A stretch of 56,121 bases of DNA from Blastopirellula marina. Lineage in GTDB: Bacteria > Planctomycetota > Planctomycetia > Pirellulales > Thermoguttaceae. Numbering within the stretch: the first letter of the stretch is position 1; each line of letters starts with the position of its first letter. The stretch lies in contig DYLS01000013.1 of NCBI GenBank assembly GCA_020721965.1, positions 1 through 56,121 on the forward strand. Reading direction: 5' to 3'. Shown here in pieces: positions 43,683 to 52,262 of this stretch. The position numbers and the translations under genes were made by a program. The notes beneath the pieces were generated by a model, which saw only the letters and a program-made list of their open reading frames with translations, had not been told where the DNA came from and ran no database searches.

Positions 43683-44993
43683 ATGTCGCAACCAGAAAGC
43701 TATCGTGTTCCCACCTGCGGTCCAGTGGTTGGGACGATCCGGCCGCCCGGCTCCAAGAGCATCACCAATCGGGCCCTGGTCTGCGCCGCCTTGGCAGGAG
43801 GCGAATCGGAGCTGATCGGGGCGTTGGATAGCGAAGATACCCAGGTCATGGTCGCGGCCTGGAAACAGTTGGGAATCCGCGTGGATCGATCGCCAGACGG
43901 CGAGACCTTGCGGGTGGAGGGATGCGGCGGCAAGATTCCCGCTCGATCGGCAGACTCGTTTCTGGCCAACAGCGGCACCAGCATCCGTTTTCTGACGGCA
44001 GCCTGTTGTCTGGGATCGGGGACGTTTCGCCTGGATGGCGTGGCCCGGATGCGGGAACGGCCCATCGAAGACTTGTTGGACGCCTTGCGACAATTGGGCG
44101 CGGATGTCCGCTCGGAACAAGGCAACGGTTGCCCGCCCGTCGTGGTCCAGGCCAGTGGGCTGCCAGGAGGGTCTGCCGAGATCGCGGGCACGATTTCGAG
44201 CCAGTTCCTCAGCGCCGTCCTGATGGCTGCCCCCGGCTCACGCCGCGGGGTCGCCCTGCGCGTCCGCGGCGACCTGGTATCCAAGCCCTACGTCGATATG
44301 ACGATCGCGGTGATGCGGAGCTTCGGCGTGTCCGTGCACGGGGAAGACTACCGATCCTTTACCATCCCCGCGGGATCGGGTTATCGCGCCGCGCGGTACG
44401 CCATCGAGCCGGACGCCTCTGCTGCGAGCTACTTTCTCGCTGCGGCGGCCGTTACCGGGGGGCGTGTGACGGTGGATGGGCTGTTCCGGCACAGTTTGCA
44501 AGGCGACGTGGCCTTCTGCGAGTGCTTGGAACGGATGGGCTGCCGCGTAACTTACGGACAGCGTTCCATTACCGTTCAAGGCGGGACCTTGCGGGGCGTC
44601 GAAGTGAATATGAACGCCATCAGCGACACCGCACAGACCTTGGCCGTGGTGGCATTGTTTGCGAACGGGCCGACCAGGATCGTGGGGATTGGGCACATCC
44701 GGCACAAAGAGACCGACCGTATCCAGTCGCTGGCCCACGAACTGAGAAAGCTGGGCGCCGAGGTCGAGGAGGCGGAGGATGGCCTGACGATTCGCCCTGG
44801 CCCGCTACGTCCCGCTGAAATCCAGACCTATCACGATCATCGGATGGCCATGAGTTTCGCTATCGCAGGCTTACGGATACCGGGGGTCGTCATCTTGGAC
44901 CCCGGCTGCTCAGCCAAGACGTATCCACGATTCTTTTCGGACCTGGAAGGCCTGATCGCGCAACGCCCGATCGCGCAACCCCCCAGTGCGTAA
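43683..44993 (+). CDS. aroA: 3-phosphoshikimate 1-carboxyvinyltransferase (EPSP synthase)
   Basis: 436 residues. It transfers enolpyruvyl from PEP to shikimate-3-phosphate, the sixth step of the shikimate pathway to aromatic amino acids. Visible signatures are PPGSKSITNRAL with K25, LANSGTSIRFLTAAC, GDLVSKPYVDMT, IGHIRHKETDRIQSL and YHDHRMAMSFAIAGL, so the enzyme should be active. The glyphosate-contact loop reads NSGTSIR rather than NAGTAMR of the E. coli type. ATG 43683 follows GGAGG; ATG 43680 directly before it is equally possible. The PQQ-propeller stop is 70 bases upstream. Confidence 0.96.
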   Translation: MSQPESYRVPTCGPVVGTIRPPGSKSITNRALVCAALAGGESELIGALDSEDTQVMVAAWKQLGIRVDRSPDGETLRVEGCGGKIPARSADSFLANSGTSIRFLTAACCLGSGTFRLDGVARMRERPIEDLLDALRQLGADVRSEQGNGCPPVVVQASGLPGGSAEIAGTISSQFLSAVLMAAPGSRRGVALRVRGDLVSKPYVDMTIAVMRSFGVSVHGEDYRSFTIPAGSGYRAARYAIEPDASAASYFLAAAAVTGGRVTVDGLFRHSLQGDVAFCECLERMGCRVTYGQRSITVQGGTLRGVEVNMNAISDTAQTLAVVALFANGPTRIVGIGHIRHKETDRIQSLAHELRKLGAEVEEAEDGLTIRPGPLRPAEIQTYHDHRMAMSFAIAGLRIPGVVILDPGCSAKTYPRFFSDLEGLIAQRPIAQPPSA

Positions 44994-45241
44994 CAGCTCT
45001 GCCAGAGGGATGGCAGGCGGAGGCCGCCCGAATATTGCGGGGGGAGAATCATCAGGGGAGGGATCTCGTCGCGTCGTGCGCTGGATGTCGCAGCTCGCAC
45101 CGCTCCGAAACATGGAGGGAATCGCCACAATTGCAAGGGAAAAACTCGGCTACGCTGGATTGCGCATCCGTTGTCGCAAAGCGGCCTTGGAGTCTCGCCG
45201 TTCCACCACGCAGTCATCCGGCACGGTTGAAATGGGCAGGC

Positions 45242-45493
45242 TCAGTGACCCTTGGGTGATGCGAACGGCCAGGGACTCGAGAGGGTCTCGCTTGTTTGCT
45301 CCGCCAAGTTTTGAGCGGGGGATTGGGTTGGACCGAACCCATGGAAGGCATCGTCCCGTTCAAGACTGTCCGTGGCGACGAATGTCGCTCGGCAGTGGTG
45401 GCAGGTCACCACTTTGCCCAGGTGTTCTAGACGAATTTGAACCTTTCGACCGCAAGTCGGGCATCCCTGAACAAAAAACAGTGCGTGCGTCAT
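45242..45493 (-). CDS. Small zinc-ribbon protein
   Basis: 83 residues from ATG 45493, chosen because GGAGGAG lies 9 bases upstream; a longer frame to 45535 lacks a site. Two CxxC knuckles (CPTC at about 11-14 and CHHC at about 31-34) form a zinc ribbon within FVQGCPTCGRKVQIRL and GKVVTCHHCRATFVA. The remaining half is polar and likely disordered. Planctomycetes carry many such ribbon proteins, sometimes as N-terminal domains of larger proteins. This one stands alone and has no assigned function. Confidence 0.75.
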   Translation of the reverse strand: MTHALFFVQGCPTCGRKVQIRLEHLGKVVTCHHCRATFVATDSLERDDAFHGFGPTQSPAQNLAEQTSETLSSPWPFASPKGH

Positions 45494-46301
45494 CCTTGGA
45501 ATCTCCTCCGTAAATAGAAAAGTCCTTGCACACAATCGATGTTATGGTGGCCCGAACTGTGAATCAATCCACCCACAAGATGGGGTATTCTTATCCAAAT
45601 AGCTAAATCTTCCTCGCCTTCCTCGCTCTTGAGGTAAATGGCGGGCCAAAAGTCCGCTAGGGTTCGCTAATCATCCTGATTTTGGCTGATAGATCCAACG
45701 TGGCGACGCTATCAGTTGGACCTAGCGGTCACGGGTCGGGGTCATGAGCGTAACCCGACGATAAGTGTGGCTACGCTTTGCGGAGTATTGCGGATCGGTC
45801 GATCCTCTGGAAATGACGTGCGGCAATCCCACACCTTACGCAAAAAACGTGAAGACCGCTTTTTGGGTAAATCTTTCTGTAGATATATCTTGGTGGACCT
45901 GTGCCTCTTTGGGGGGATTGCCTTGCGCTGCTGGGCAGCCTCGGCTGGGATCAGGGTGCGGCCGGGTGACGGGCCGTGATGCCCTTGTCAAGCCAGCCTG
46001 CTCGGTTGGCGCGAGGGCCGTCGATCCCCTATAATGGGGATTCACGGCGCGGGATGGCGAGGGCGCCGGATGACGCGGATGCGCTTTCATGCCACGCTCT
46101 CTTGTGACGGTTACGGCCTCCTCCTATGACGGTTGCGGCCTTATCACGGTTACCGCTGTGCCGCCGCGCCATTACTGCCCCGCAATGATGGGCGAGAGCT
46201 GAATGAAATATCCGCCGGTGTTGGCGCTTCGGGGATAGGATTGAATACAGAACGGGTAGAACGAGTAGATGAGTAGATCGGATACAGAAGGATTGGAAAA
46301 G
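45494..46301. other. Long intergenic region with short tandem motifs
   Basis: Frames here have no supported gene. An AT-richer part (45590-45900) contrasts with the surroundings. Around 46102-46165 a motif like TGACGGTTACGGCCT is repeated about three times at roughly 20-base spacing. A promoter-like TATAAT lies at 46030. Confidence 0.45.
46006..46035 (+). promoter_or_regulatory. Possible sigma70-type promoter
   Basis: TTGGCG (46006-46011), an 18-base spacer and a perfect TATAAT (46030-46035). The -10 is embedded in a small inverted repeat, CCCC-TATAAT-GGGG. It could drive the small gene at 46302, although the leader would be long. Confidence 0.35.
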
Positions 46302-46436
46302 ATGCGAACGCGACCGCGAACGAAATTCGTGCTCAAGCTGAAGAAGCGAGTCTGCCCACGCTGTGGTTCGAAACTGAACACGCAGCGGACTCGCTGTAAA
46401 CGTTGTGCTCAAGCTATCGCGCGACCTGGCAAGTGA
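46302..46436 (+). CDS. Very small basic zinc-ribbon protein
   Basis: 44 residues starting MRTRPRTKFVLKLKKRVCP. AAGGA lies about 10 bases upstream of the ATG. Two CxxC pairs, CPRCG and CKRCA, are 14 residues apart in a very Lys/Arg-rich chain with no acidic residues, like small ribosomal or nucleic-acid-binding ribbons. The codons for both knuckles are intact and the reading frame closes cleanly. It is not a recognised ribosomal protein. I infer RNA or DNA binding from charge and fold only. Confidence 0.6.
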   Translation: MRTRPRTKFVLKLKKRVCPRCGSKLNTQRTRCKRCAQAIARPGK

Positions 46437-46537
46437 ACGACCCTGGTCTTTGGGGCGGCTTCTATCGTCGCGCACGGATCGCGGTGGAAGGCTAGAGCTG
46501 TGGCTCCGCAGGGTGGCGGGTTACGGGAGTCGAATTA

Positions 46538-46650
46538 GTACTACCGCGATGGGTCGTTTGGTTGGCTCAACGTCTTGTGGTGATGGGACATAACGTGTCG
46601 CGAGATATGCTGCGCACATCACGCAATCAGGCAGACTTTGCGCTGTAAGA
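46538..46650 (+). repeat. Dispersed repeat family A, copy 10
   Basis: One of the best full-length copies, reading GTACTACCGCGATGGG, TTGGCTCAACGTCTTGTGG, GGACATAACGTGTCGCGAGA, TGCTGCGCACATCACGCAAT and CAGACTTTGCGCTGTAAG. Confidence 0.85.
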
Positions 46651-46775
46651 TTAGCTGTGCAGCCCACGACCTCTTTCTCCCCCCGCTGCGAATGATCCAG
46701 GCACGGGCGGCGTGTCATGTCGAAAAAGGGGCTGGCGGCTATCGGCTGTTTGCCTGACGCACTACAATCGGGGCA

Positions 46776-47972
46776 ATGCGAGAGCGAATTCTTCACCTGG
46801 CGGACCTGCACATTGGGGCAACGGTCGATGCTCGCTTGCCGGAGCCTGCCGCTGGGATTCTGCGCGATTGCCGGGACGCCATCCTGAGTCGGCTCGCGAC
46901 TTTTCTCGCGCGTTCGGATTCCACGATCGGCCTGGTCCTGATCGCCGGCGACTTGTTCGACCGGCATGATCCTATCCCAGAATTAGAGAATCAGGTTAGG
47001 CGGGCGATTGCGAGTGCCGCAGCGATGGTGCCCGTCATTACCGTGCCGGGCAACCACGACGAATTGAGCTATCCCGAATGTCTCTACCGCCGCGGCGATT
47101 GGCCGGGAGTCCTGGTCCGGAACGTCGAACCGGACGTCGTGTGGCACGGGCCGTTCGGCCAGGATGGGTATCTCGTGGTGGTGTCGGCCGCCTATGAGGC
47201 CGGCAGGACCCGATCGGGGACGGAGCTGAGGTTCCCGCCAGTTACCGAGTTGCAGAGCAAATACGGGATCCCCGATGGAGCCTGTTATCTGGCTGCGGTT
47301 CATGCCACCGTGACGGACTATTTTAGCGATCGCGTGGTGGAGGGCGAGCGATGCTTTCGCGTTTCTCATCGCCAGGTCGCTGAGGCCGGTTATCACTATC
47401 TCGCGCTCGGGCACGTCCATAGCTCGCGGAGTTGGCGGCACGGCCTTTGCGAAGCCGTTTATCCCGGTCCCGTGGTCGGTCCGCGGGCAGGGGATCCGGG
47501 CAGGGGAGCCTGGGAATGCCTCCGTGTGGGGGTGTCATCGCTGATCCGCGAGACCCAGTCTGCTCCGGATGCCGTGATTCCGACTCGCTGGCAGGTGGTG
47601 GAGGAGGAGATTGACCCCGACGAATCCGCGGCATCCGTGGTGGAGAGGATTCGCCGAGGCATGGTGGGAGGGGTGGAGCGTCCCACGGTCGTGCGTCTGA
47701 GAGGCCGTACCGTTCATCCCAATTTGTGCGAGGCGTTGACACGAAGACTTGCCGACGCGGGATTTGCCGCCATTGTCAGCGCCGACGAGCTGGAATCGCT
47801 GCCTGCCGTCGATCCTTCGCAACTGGCGCGAGAGGAGTCGCTGACGGGTTATTTTGTCCGGGAATGGCAGGCGTGGGTGGAGGCCGAAAAGCCGGATCGC
47901 ACCTTGGCTACCATGGCGTTGATGGAAGGGCTGTCCGCCCTGGGGTGGAAAGAGGGGGGCGGCGACGCATGA
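46776..47972 (+). CDS. Metallophosphoesterase nuclease, SbcD/Mre11-like (YhaO type)
   Basis: 398 residues. The five phosphoesterase motifs are in order: LHLADLHIGA, IAGDLFDRHD, VPGNHDE, AAVHATV and LALGHVHSS. These bind two metals and catalyse phosphodiester cleavage. A C-terminal region (about 270-398) probably contacts the ATPase partner. The stop overlaps the start of the next gene by four bases (ATGA), so translation is coupled. Mre11/Rad50-type pairs trim blocked or broken DNA ends. The pairing with a membrane-helix-containing ATPase matches the YhaO-YhaN pair of Bacillus better than SbcD-SbcC. Confidence 0.9.
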   Translation: MRERILHLADLHIGATVDARLPEPAAGILRDCRDAILSRLATFLARSDSTIGLVLIAGDLFDRHDPIPELENQVRRAIASAAAMVPVITVPGNHDELSYPECLYRRGDWPGVLVRNVEPDVVWHGPFGQDGYLVVVSAAYEAGRTRSGTELRFPPVTELQSKYGIPDGACYLAAVHATVTDYFSDRVVEGERCFRVSHRQVAEAGYHYLALGHVHSSRSWRHGLCEAVYPGPVVGPRAGDPGRGAWECLRVGVSSLIRETQSAPDAVIPTRWQVVEEEIDPDESAASVVERIRRGMVGGVERPTVVRLRGRTVHPNLCEALTRRLADAGFAAIVSADELESLPAVDPSQLAREESLTGYFVREWQAWVEAEKPDRTLATMALMEGLSALGWKEGGGDA

Positions 47973-50545
47973 TCCGCGTGCGTATATCGGCTGTCGAGTT
48001 GCGTAACTGCGGCCCGTGGCAAGGGGCATGGCGCGTCGAGATTCCCGACGCCCCGATCGCCGTCCTTTGCAGGCCGAACGAGCAAGGCAAAAGCACCCTG
48101 CTGGCCGCGATTCCTGCGGTGTTTTGGGGCGAGGCGTTGCCCGACAAGTGCTGGTTCGCTGAGGATGGGCCATACTCGGCGGCCGTCGAGTTCGAACGCG
48201 AGTCACGCGACGCTGCCGGGCACGTATATCGAGCCGTGCGGGACTTCGGCTCGAATCGTGTATCGCTGGAAGAAATGCGGGATGGGCAGTGGCGCGAGTT
48301 GATCAGGGGACGGCACACGCCCCGCGGTCGCACGGCGGATCATGCCCGATGGGAGGAATTGGTTGCCAAGTATTGGATGGCGTTTACGCGGCAGAGTTTC
48401 TGGCAAATCGCGGTGCTGGCGCAACCTGCCGATTGGCACATCGAGTCATCGAGCGTGCAGAATCTGATCTCGGGTAGCGGCAGTACCACGGCCAATGAGG
48501 CGGGCGACCGATTGCTGGAACGATTCCGCGAGATTTCCCGGTTCAGTGGGAAAGCTGGCTTTTCGAAGAAGGGGGATGCCAAAAAGAATGGCGCCCTCGA
48601 AGAGGCCCTGGCCAGACGCAATCAATTGAGGACGGAGATTCAGGAGGGGCAGGCAAGCCTGGTGAAGATGCGTGACCTCCGGGAAAGGCTGGAGGCCACG
48701 GAGCGCGAGATGGCGGCCTGCGATGAGCAAATCCGCGCGATCAAGGCGCAAAAAGACCTTTGCGATGAGCTTCGGGAATTGCGGCGTCGGTTGGATAAGG
48801 CGGAGAGCGAGGTGACGCGGTTGATCGCTGCGGAACGAAAAAGCCGCCACGCGCAGGAGCAGGTCGAGACGTTTCGGAAAGAATTATCGGCGTGCCCAAC
48901 ATTTCTGGCAGCGGGGGATGCGACACTGCTGGCGGCGGGCAGGGAGACCGTGCAAATCCTTCTCCGACAGGCCGCGGAGCGAATCCCCGATCAGGAGCTG
49001 GAGAGCCAGCGACTTGCCATCGAAGAAGAGTATCGGGCGGTTCATGGTTGGCCGGACGATGCCGCGGAGCAAATCGCCGCACTGCACGAACGGGAGCGGG
49101 CTGCGATCGGCGCCGAAGCGGTCGTGCGGGAGCGCGAGCGAGCGGTGGCGAATCTCTATCCTGTCCCTGACCTGCGAAAACGCTATGCGCGGGTGGCGAT
49201 CGCCGCGGTGCTGGGTTTGGTGATCGGTGTGACGGCGGGGGCAGGGGCCGGCAGTGTGGGCTGGGGGCTGCTGGCCGGATTGGCGTTGGGCGGGCTGGCC
49301 GCGGCAGTTGTCGCCCTCCTGTATCAGCCCACACGGGAGAATCCCGAAAAGGCCGCGGCGGAGGCAAATCTCCGCGAGGCCGAGGAACACTTCCGCGCCA
49401 TGCAGGAAAGGCTACGTGAAACGCAGGACGCAGTTTCGCGCTGGGCTGGTCGGGAGGCGTCCGGGCAACTGACGCAGCTCCTCCAAACCGGGACCCTGTA
49501 TCGTGAAAAATTGCGGCAGTGGAAGGCGGAACGGGACAGGCAGGACCGATTGCGGGACGGCCTGGCCCTCGAGCGGCTGCCCGATCTTGTGGATCGCCTG
49601 ATTCAAACGTTGGCCGAGCACCAAGGCTGCCCTGCCCCCATTGGCGAGGTGGATATCGGGCTTCTCGATCGCGCCGCGAAAGCGTTGCAAGAGGTGATCG
49701 AATTGCGGGCGAAAACTCGAGAAGCCGAGCAGGCACTGCAAAGTCTGCTGGAATCCCATGCCGCGAAGAGCATCCAGGAATTGGCAGACCGTCTGACCGC
49801 GGCACGGCGGGATCGCGACGCGGCCTTGTTGCGGCTCGATCAGTTGAAGGAACAATCGGCCGTGGTCGAGGAGCTGGCGCATGCCAGCAATAGCGATCTG
49901 GATCGGGTGGTGGCCCAGAAGATGCAGCAGCTTGCGAAGGACCAGCAGCACGCCGAGGAGCTGCGAAGCAGGCGGAACGAGCTGGAACGCGAATTGGCAC
50001 GGCAAGAAGGCGGGCACCTGGTGAACGTGGCTCGCTGCGAACTTGAACTGCAACAGACCGAGGCCGACATCGCCCGATTGGAACGGCGCCGTGACGCGAT
50101 CCAGCACGCCGCGAAGCTCCTCAAGGATGCTCAAGACAAATTTTCGATGCAACACCGCGGGGCCGTGCAACGATCGCTCAATCTGTGGATGGGCCGCTGG
50201 ACGGGCCAGGATTATGCGGAGTTCGTTCTGGATCAGGAATTTAGCTTGTCGGTAAAGATCAACCGGACAGGTCTGCTCGCGGATGCCAAATGGATCGAGA
50301 AGCTCAGCCAGGGGGCCCAAGATCAATTGGCCTTGGCGGTGCGGGCGGCAGTCTTGGACCGTCTGGCGGGCGACGTGGTGTTGCCGCTCCTTTTGGATGA
50401 CCCCTTCCTCACCTGGGATCGTCAGCGGCGGCAGAACTTTCTTCAAGCCCTTGGCGAAAGCGGCACTCAGCGTCAGATCATCCTGCTCACCCACGATCCC
50501 GAGTTCTTGCCTTGGGGAGCAGAAATCCACGTGCGGCAAATGTGA
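47969..50545 (+). CDS. Rad50/SbcC-like AAA ATPase with membrane hairpin (YhaN type)
   Basis: 858 residues from ATG 47969. The N-terminal ATPase half has the Walker A region CRPNEQGKST (K41), where the usual first Gly is R35. Long coiled coils flank a strongly hydrophobic double segment (about 406-455) typical of YhaN-like proteins and absent from SbcC. The C-terminal half has the signature-like LSQGAQDQL (about 779) and Walker B LPLLLDDPF (about 808), then a switch His in LLTHDPEF. No zinc-hook CxxC was noticed at the coil tip. It should drive the preceding nuclease, perhaps at the membrane. Confidence 0.88.
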   Translation: MIRVRISAVELRNCGPWQGAWRVEIPDAPIAVLCRPNEQGKSTLLAAIPAVFWGEALPDKCWFAEDGPYSAAVEFERESRDAAGHVYRAVRDFGSNRVSLEEMRDGQWRELIRGRHTPRGRTADHARWEELVAKYWMAFTRQSFWQIAVLAQPADWHIESSSVQNLISGSGSTTANEAGDRLLERFREISRFSGKAGFSKKGDAKKNGALEEALARRNQLRTEIQEGQASLVKMRDLRERLEATEREMAACDEQIRAIKAQKDLCDELRELRRRLDKAESEVTRLIAAERKSRHAQEQVETFRKELSACPTFLAAGDATLLAAGRETVQILLRQAAERIPDQELESQRLAIEEEYRAVHGWPDDAAEQIAALHERERAAIGAEAVVRERERAVANLYPVPDLRKRYARVAIAAVLGLVIGVTAGAGAGSVGWGLLAGLALGGLAAAVVALLYQPTRENPEKAAAEANLREAEEHFRAMQERLRETQDAVSRWAGREASGQLTQLLQTGTLYREKLRQWKAERDRQDRLRDGLALERLPDLVDRLIQTLAEHQGCPAPIGEVDIGLLDRAAKALQEVIELRAKTREAEQALQSLLESHAAKSIQELADRLTAARRDRDAALLRLDQLKEQSAVVEELAHASNSDLDRVVAQKMQQLAKDQQHAEELRSRRNELERELARQEGGHLVNVARCELELQQTEADIARLERRRDAIQHAAKLLKDAQDKFSMQHRGAVQRSLNLWMGRWTGQDYAEFVLDQEFSLSVKINRTGLLADAKWIEKLSQGAQDQLALAVRAAVLDRLAGDVVLPLLLDDPFLTWDRQRRQNFLQALGESGTQRQIILLTHDPEFLPWGAEIHVRQM

Positions 50546-50780
50546 ACCACGGCCGCATCCCTTCCCCGCTCCGCGACTGGGACGGTGCGATCCGCGGCGG
50601 GCGGTGCGACGAGAGAAGCTCGCTGGTGGCCGGTCTTGCCGCCGGTTCGGGCAGCAATCGCAAGCCGCGGCCTTTTCACAAACTCTTGCGGACGTTTCGC
50701 CGGCCTGGATAGAATGCCCACTGCTACGGGGACGCAACGGCCCCCGGGGCGACGCAGGAAACGGGCGAGCTTGTTGCATC

Positions 50781-50935
50781 GGAACCGTTCAGGGGGCATT
50801 CGGAGTATTGCGGCGTGTCCATCACAGCACCTGGTGGCCCCTTTGAGCAATCGCTGGCTACGAGCAAAGCGTTCTTGCCGCGCGGCTCGTGAGACCATCG
50901 CAAGCTCTGGATGATTCCAGCCGTGAACGGTGACC
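50781..50935 (+). repeat. Dispersed repeat family B, copy 3
   Basis: Bounded by GGAACCGTTCAG and CCGTGAACGGTGACC. The interior, GCGGCGTGTCCATC, GGCCCCTTTGAGCAATCGCT and GCCGCGCGGCTCGTGAG, matches copy 1 in order and spacing. The rest of 50546-51022 has no gene. Confidence 0.8.
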
Positions 50936-51022
50936 TTGCATCAAAAATGGCCACGTGTGCAGGCGTGGTGTCTGCCTTTGCTGCCTGGTGCCCGATTTCA
51001 GAGCGCAGAGAGGACCCGATTG

Positions 51023-52072
51023 ATGCTCACACGACGACGATTTTTGCGAGTTGGCCCGGCGATCGCGGCAACGGCGTACCTTGGCTGCCGCGCTCGCGGC
51101 GCGTTGGGAGACGCCACGACGGATGGGCCGGTCGCCCGCGCCGAGGCGTCCGCCGAACCGTCACTGCCAGAATTGGAAGTCCCCGTCGTCGATACTCACC
51201 AGCATCTTTGGGACCTCAGCAAGGTACGATTGCCCTGGTTGCAAGGCTCGCCAGGGTTGAATCGCAGCTTTTTACCGAGCGACTATCGGGAGGCGGCGCA
51301 AGGTCTGCCGATCCAGCAGGCCGTTTACATGGAGGTCGCGGTGGTCGAGGAAGACTTGGTCCGAGAGGCGGAATACGTCCTGGACTTGTGTCGTCGCGGC
51401 GAAGCCCCGACCACGGCAGCGGTGATTGGCGGAAGACCGGCCTCGCCTGACTTCGCGCAATACGTGGAACGGTTTCGCGGCGATCCCTACATTAAGGGCA
51501 TCCGCTTCATTCCGCCGGGCACGCCCGATGGCCGCGAGATGTTCTTCTCCCGTGCCTTTTCGCGTGGACTGGGGCTATTGGGGGAGTGCGGTTGGTCGTT
51601 CGACATCTGCGTGCCCCCGGATTGGTTGGAAGAAACCGCGGCGATCGTCGCCCGCTGCCCCGATACACGGTTCATTGTCGATCATTGCGGCAACGCCGAT
51701 CCGAACCGCTTTCGGGAGGCGGAAGAAGGCGTGGCCGCGGCCAAAGCCTATTGCCAGAAGTGGCACGCCGGGATGGAAGCCTTGGCGGGGCATCGGGCGG
51801 TCGTCTGCAAGATTTCGGGAATCATCTCGCGCATGCGGCCGGGGGAATGGGCGGCGGAAGACCTGGCACCCGTTGTCCATGAATGCGTACGAATTTTCGG
51901 GGAAGACCGCGTGATGTTCGCCGGTGATTGGCCCGTCTGCACCAAAGGCGGCACGCTACGCTCCTGGGTGACAGCCTTGCAATCCATCGTGGCGAGTCGC
52001 TCACTGGCATTCCGGCGCAAGTTGTTCGCAGAAAATGCCATCCGTTTCTACGGTCTGCCGTCCAAGAGTTGA
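51023..52072 (+). CDS. Tat-exported amidohydrolase (Amidohydro_2, lactonase-like)
   Basis: 349 residues from ATG 51023. The N-terminus MLTRRRFLRVGPAIAATA is a twin-arginine signal; GAGAGGAC precedes the ATG. The mature TIM-barrel has the HxH motif in VVDTHQHLWDL, the second-strand region YMEVAVVEEDL, a His in FIVDHCGNAD and the closing Asp in MFAGDWPVC. This matches the PF04909 group that includes L-fuconolactonase and rhamnonolactonase-like enzymes. It probably opens a sugar lactone or cleaves a related bond in the periplasm. The GH127 gene follows in the same direction. Confidence 0.88.
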   Translation: MLTRRRFLRVGPAIAATAYLGCRARGALGDATTDGPVARAEASAEPSLPELEVPVVDTHQHLWDLSKVRLPWLQGSPGLNRSFLPSDYREAAQGLPIQQAVYMEVAVVEEDLVREAEYVLDLCRRGEAPTTAAVIGGRPASPDFAQYVERFRGDPYIKGIRFIPPGTPDGREMFFSRAFSRGLGLLGECGWSFDICVPPDWLEETAAIVARCPDTRFIVDHCGNADPNRFREAEEGVAAAKAYCQKWHAGMEALAGHRAVVCKISGIISRMRPGEWAAEDLAPVVHECVRIFGEDRVMFAGDWPVCTKGGTLRSWVTALQSIVASRSLAFRRKLFAENAIRFYGLPSKS

Positions 52073-52148
52073 CCGTGGCGCAGGGACGCTGCGGAACTCG
52101 GAGGGAATAGCCAACGATGACAAGGCCGCGCTTCATTCCGCCCGGTGT

Positions 52149-52259
52149 TGGTGCGAAAGCTCAACGCTTATCAGCAGGGGGTTTGGGGCCGCCTCTGTCG
52201 AGGTGCGCTGCTTCTTGTGGTGGTGCGAAAGCTCAACATGAACCAGCAGGAGGATTTGG
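52149..52259 (+). repeat. Direct repeat of about 38 bp upstream of the GH127 gene
   Basis: TGGTGCGAAAGCTCAAC followed by a variable spot and CAGCAGGGGG/CAGCAGGAGG plus TTTGG occurs at 52149-52186 and 52221-52259, 72 bases apart. The second copy supplies the ribosome site for the GH127 start codon. Confidence 0.75.
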
Positions 52260-52262
52260 AAG

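Noticed and set aside
44837-45217. 126-codon open frame on the minus strand at the end of aroA
   Set aside because: Its C-terminal part is the antisense of conserved aroA sequence, and there is no independent coding evidence.
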